This document shows positions 5,376 through 7,055 of a stretch of 7,055 nt of DNA, piece after piece (position 1 is the stretch's first letter; each line of letters opens with the position of its first letter). Below the pieces are notes generated by a model that had not been told where the DNA came from, did no database searches, and saw nothing but the letters and a program-made list of their open reading frames with translations. Made by a program: the position numbers and the translations under genes. The DNA is taken from positions 1 to 7,055 of the forward strand of contig CAMDAY010000114.1 of assembly GCA_945888895.1 (NCBI GenBank), read 5' to 3'. Origin of the DNA: Dehalococcoides mccartyi. GTDB taxonomy: Bacteria > Chloroflexota > Dehalococcoidia > UBA2979.

Positions 5376-6965
5376 ATGAACGTGCTGCCGCGCTGGCGCT
5401 CTCTTGATGCTCTCGCAGGCCTGCTGGCCTTCGCGATGGCGGCCGCGTTTGCGGAGCTCATCGCCGCCCTCTTCATAGTGGTGTCGCCGTACATCGCCGT
5501 GGGTGATGCCGTCATTCGCCTCGCCCCGGTGGGTGCCGTGCGTTTCGCGATCAGCACGTTCGGCACCTACGACAAGCCAGTGCTCCTCGGTGTGATCGCG
5601 TTGATCACGCTGTTGTTCGGCGCGCTCGTGGGCATGGCAGCACGCGCGAGGCCGGACGTGAGCACCTTCGGCTTCGCGCTGTGGTGGGCGGTCTGCTCGG
5701 CTGCCTCGTGGGCCGGCCAGACCTCCGCGGTCGCTGCGGCGACGATCATCAGCGCGGCCGGCGCGGCAGGATGGGTCGTGCTGAACCAGATGCTCGCGCG
5801 GATCCCGACGGACACGCACCCCGTCGACGCCTCGACCGACTCGATGCTCGCGAATGATCCGCGACGGCGCACGCCGGACCGCCGGGCGTTCTTCGCGTTC
5901 GCCGCGGCGTCAGCTGGCGCGTCCGTGGTCGCGATGGTCGGCGCCCGACGGCTCGGCGGGGCGTACGTCGATGTGGAAGCGTCGCGCCGATCGATCACGC
6001 TGCCAAGTGCGCGGCAGCCGCTGCCCGCCGTCCCGCCCTCGGCTGCACTGGACACGCCGGGCATCTCCCCCCTGATCACTCCGAACGCCGAGTTCTATCG
6101 CATCGACACGGCGCTCTCCGTGCCGCGCGTGGACATCGAACAGTGGCGGCTGCGGATCACGGGCATGGTCGAACGACCGCAGGAGTTCACATACGCCGAG
6201 CTTGCGGCGATGCCGGTCGAGGAGGCGGACGTCACGCTCACCTGCGTGTCGAACGAGGTCGGCGGCAGGCTCCTGGGCAACGCGCGCTGGCTCGGCATCC
6301 CGCTCCCGGCGCTGCTCGAGCGCGCGGGAGTCAGAGCGGGAGCGACGCAGATCGTCGGGCGGTCAGTCGACGGCTTTACCGCCGGATTCCCGACCGAGGT
6401 GGCCCTCGACGGTCGCGCCGCGATGGTAGCGCTCGCCATGAACGGCGAAGTGCTGCCGACAGAGCACGGCTTCCCGGTGCGCCTCGTCGTGCCGGGCCTG
6501 TACGGATACGTCTCCGCCACGAAGTGGCTGGCGGAGATCCAGCTCACCACCCTCGAGGCGTTCGACCCGTACTGGATCCCGCGCGGCTGGTCGCGGCTTG
6601 GCCCGATCAAGACCCAGTCCCGGATCGATGTCCCGCTGGGCCGCAAGACCATCGTTGCTGGACGCACCCCGATCGCGGGCATCGCGTGGGGCGGCATTCG
6701 CAGCATCAGCAAGGTCGAGGTGCGCGTCGTGCCTGCCAACGCGAAAGACGACGGCCCGTGGCTACCCGCCCGCCTCGGTGATGCGCTGTCACAGAGTACG
6801 TGGCGGCAATGGGTCGTCGAATGGGACGCGCTCCCGGGCGACTACGACATCACCGTGCGGGCGACAGACGGCACGGGCGTCACGCAGCCGGCCGACCGCG
6901 CCGCCCCCGCGCCGTCCGGCGCCACGGGCTGGCACACCGTCCGCGTCACCGTGCGCGGGGCCTGA
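5376..6965 (+). CDS. Membrane-anchored sulfite-oxidase-family molybdopterin oxidoreductase, 529 aa
   Basis: A redox enzyme with its catalytic domain predicted outside the cytoplasmic membrane. Four hydrophobic helices (about 12-36, 69-89, 97-115, 118-140) are followed by a polar cytoplasmic loop. A fifth helix (about 173-190) is preceded by a twin arginine at 169-170 in the context DRRAFFAF, resembling a Tat signal. The Oxidored_molyb domain follows (about 245-410) with the molybdenum-ligand cysteine C290 in LTCVSNEVGG, and EHGFPVRLVVPGLYGY near 367-382. The C-terminal part (about 415-528) fits the Mo-cofactor oxidoreductase dimerisation domain. The ATG at 5376 has GAGGA at 5361-5365 and GGGGA at 5368-5372, neither ideally spaced. 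Length and layout match the five-helix Sec/Tat-dependent molybdoproteins known from actinobacteria. No heme or cytochrome motif is present, so its electron partner is elsewhere. The substrate is unknown; sulfite, sulfoxide or another oxyanion are family possibilities. Confidence 0.93.
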   Translation: MNVLPRWRSLDALAGLLAFAMAAAFAELIAALFIVVSPYIAVGDAVIRLAPVGAVRFAISTFGTYDKPVLLGVIALITLLFGALVGMAARARPDVSTFGFALWWAVCSAASWAGQTSAVAAATIISAAGAAGWVVLNQMLARIPTDTHPVDASTDSMLANDPRRRTPDRRAFFAFAAASAGASVVAMVGARRLGGAYVDVEASRRSITLPSARQPLPAVPPSAALDTPGISPLITPNAEFYRIDTALSVPRVDIEQWRLRITGMVERPQEFTYAELAAMPVEEADVTLTCVSNEVGGRLLGNARWLGIPLPALLERAGVRAGATQIVGRSVDGFTAGFPTEVALDGRAAMVALAMNGEVLPTEHGFPVRLVVPGLYGYVSATKWLAEIQLTTLEAFDPYWIPRGWSRLGPIKTQSRIDVPLGRKTIVAGRTPIAGIAWGGIRSISKVEVRVVPANAKDDGPWLPARLGDALSQSTWRQWVVEWDALPGDYDITVRATDGTGVTQPADRAAPAPSGATGWHTVRVTVRGA

Positions 6966-7055
6966 TCAGCGCAGCGAGCCCCGCTCCCGCGTCACCGCGT
7001 GGATGTTAGGCCATCGTGCGACCGCTCGGCCGCTCTGGAAATCCACCCCATTAAC

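Noticed and set aside
6990..7052. The minus strand near the right edge begins like a serine or leucine tRNA (acceptor-like GGTGGAT followed by a GAGCGGCCGAGCGGTCG stretch).
   Set aside because: No valid D-stem with normal loop size, no seven-base anticodon loop with a preceding T, and no TTCGA-type T arm follows. The GCGGCC/GGTCGC pairing is just a short hairpin.
6966..7055. Terminator or new gene after the molybdoenzyme.
   Set aside because: The hairpin at 7018-7033 has an internal mismatch on the plus strand and no T tract, and no open frame of useful length begins here.

Overview
This GC-rich window has a strong G/C bias at third codon positions. It looks like a chromosomal segment of a high-GC bacterium. 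A Chloroflexota (Dehalococcoidia/Tepidiforma-like) or actinobacterial source fits best: the response regulator is of the DevR/DosR type, the molybdoenzyme is the five-helix membrane type known from high-GC Gram-positives, and the EcsC-like protein and the malate-synthase-like fragment resemble Chloroflexota proteins as I remember them. This placement is an inference from recall. There are no phage, IS or CRISPR signatures, and gene packing is ordinary.

Layout. 55-237 (+) is a short frame with a good ribosome binding site; it resembles the N-terminus of a malate synthase and stops after 60 residues. It runs tail-to-tail into an uncharacterised EcsC-like protein (201-980, -). A divergent intergenic region carrying a DosR-box-like palindrome separates that gene from an orphan NarL/DevR-type response regulator (1173-1838, +). 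A 195-bp gap with a plausible sigma70-type promoter leads to an MFS transporter (2034-3404, +). A hairpin terminator lies between the MFS gene and the convergent CLC transporter (3528-4910, -). Upstream of the CLC gene is a clear fluoride riboswitch (about 4935-4995, -) whose 3' end can also pair with the ribosome binding site. Diverging from it, a 68-residue two-helix membrane protein (5144-5350, +) and a membrane-anchored sulfite-oxidase-family molybdoenzyme (5376-6965, +) form a likely two-gene operon. The last 90 bases hold nothing convincing.

How the parts work together. The best-supported unit is the fluoride module. Cytoplasmic fluoride would be sensed by the riboswitch, freeing the ribosome binding site of a CLC-F type F-/H+ antiporter (GREGT and GNN motifs) that exports fluoride. 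A predicted promoter places the transcript start almost exactly at the 5' end of the aptamer. The molybdoenzyme operon is a separate extracytoplasmic redox function. The DosR-like regulator may control its own region through the palindrome at 1072-1085, but no kinase is in view. I do not see a wholly undescribed system; the riboswitch/CLC-F pair, the embedded Tat-like motif in the molybdoenzyme and the DosR-like site are the parts most worth following up.
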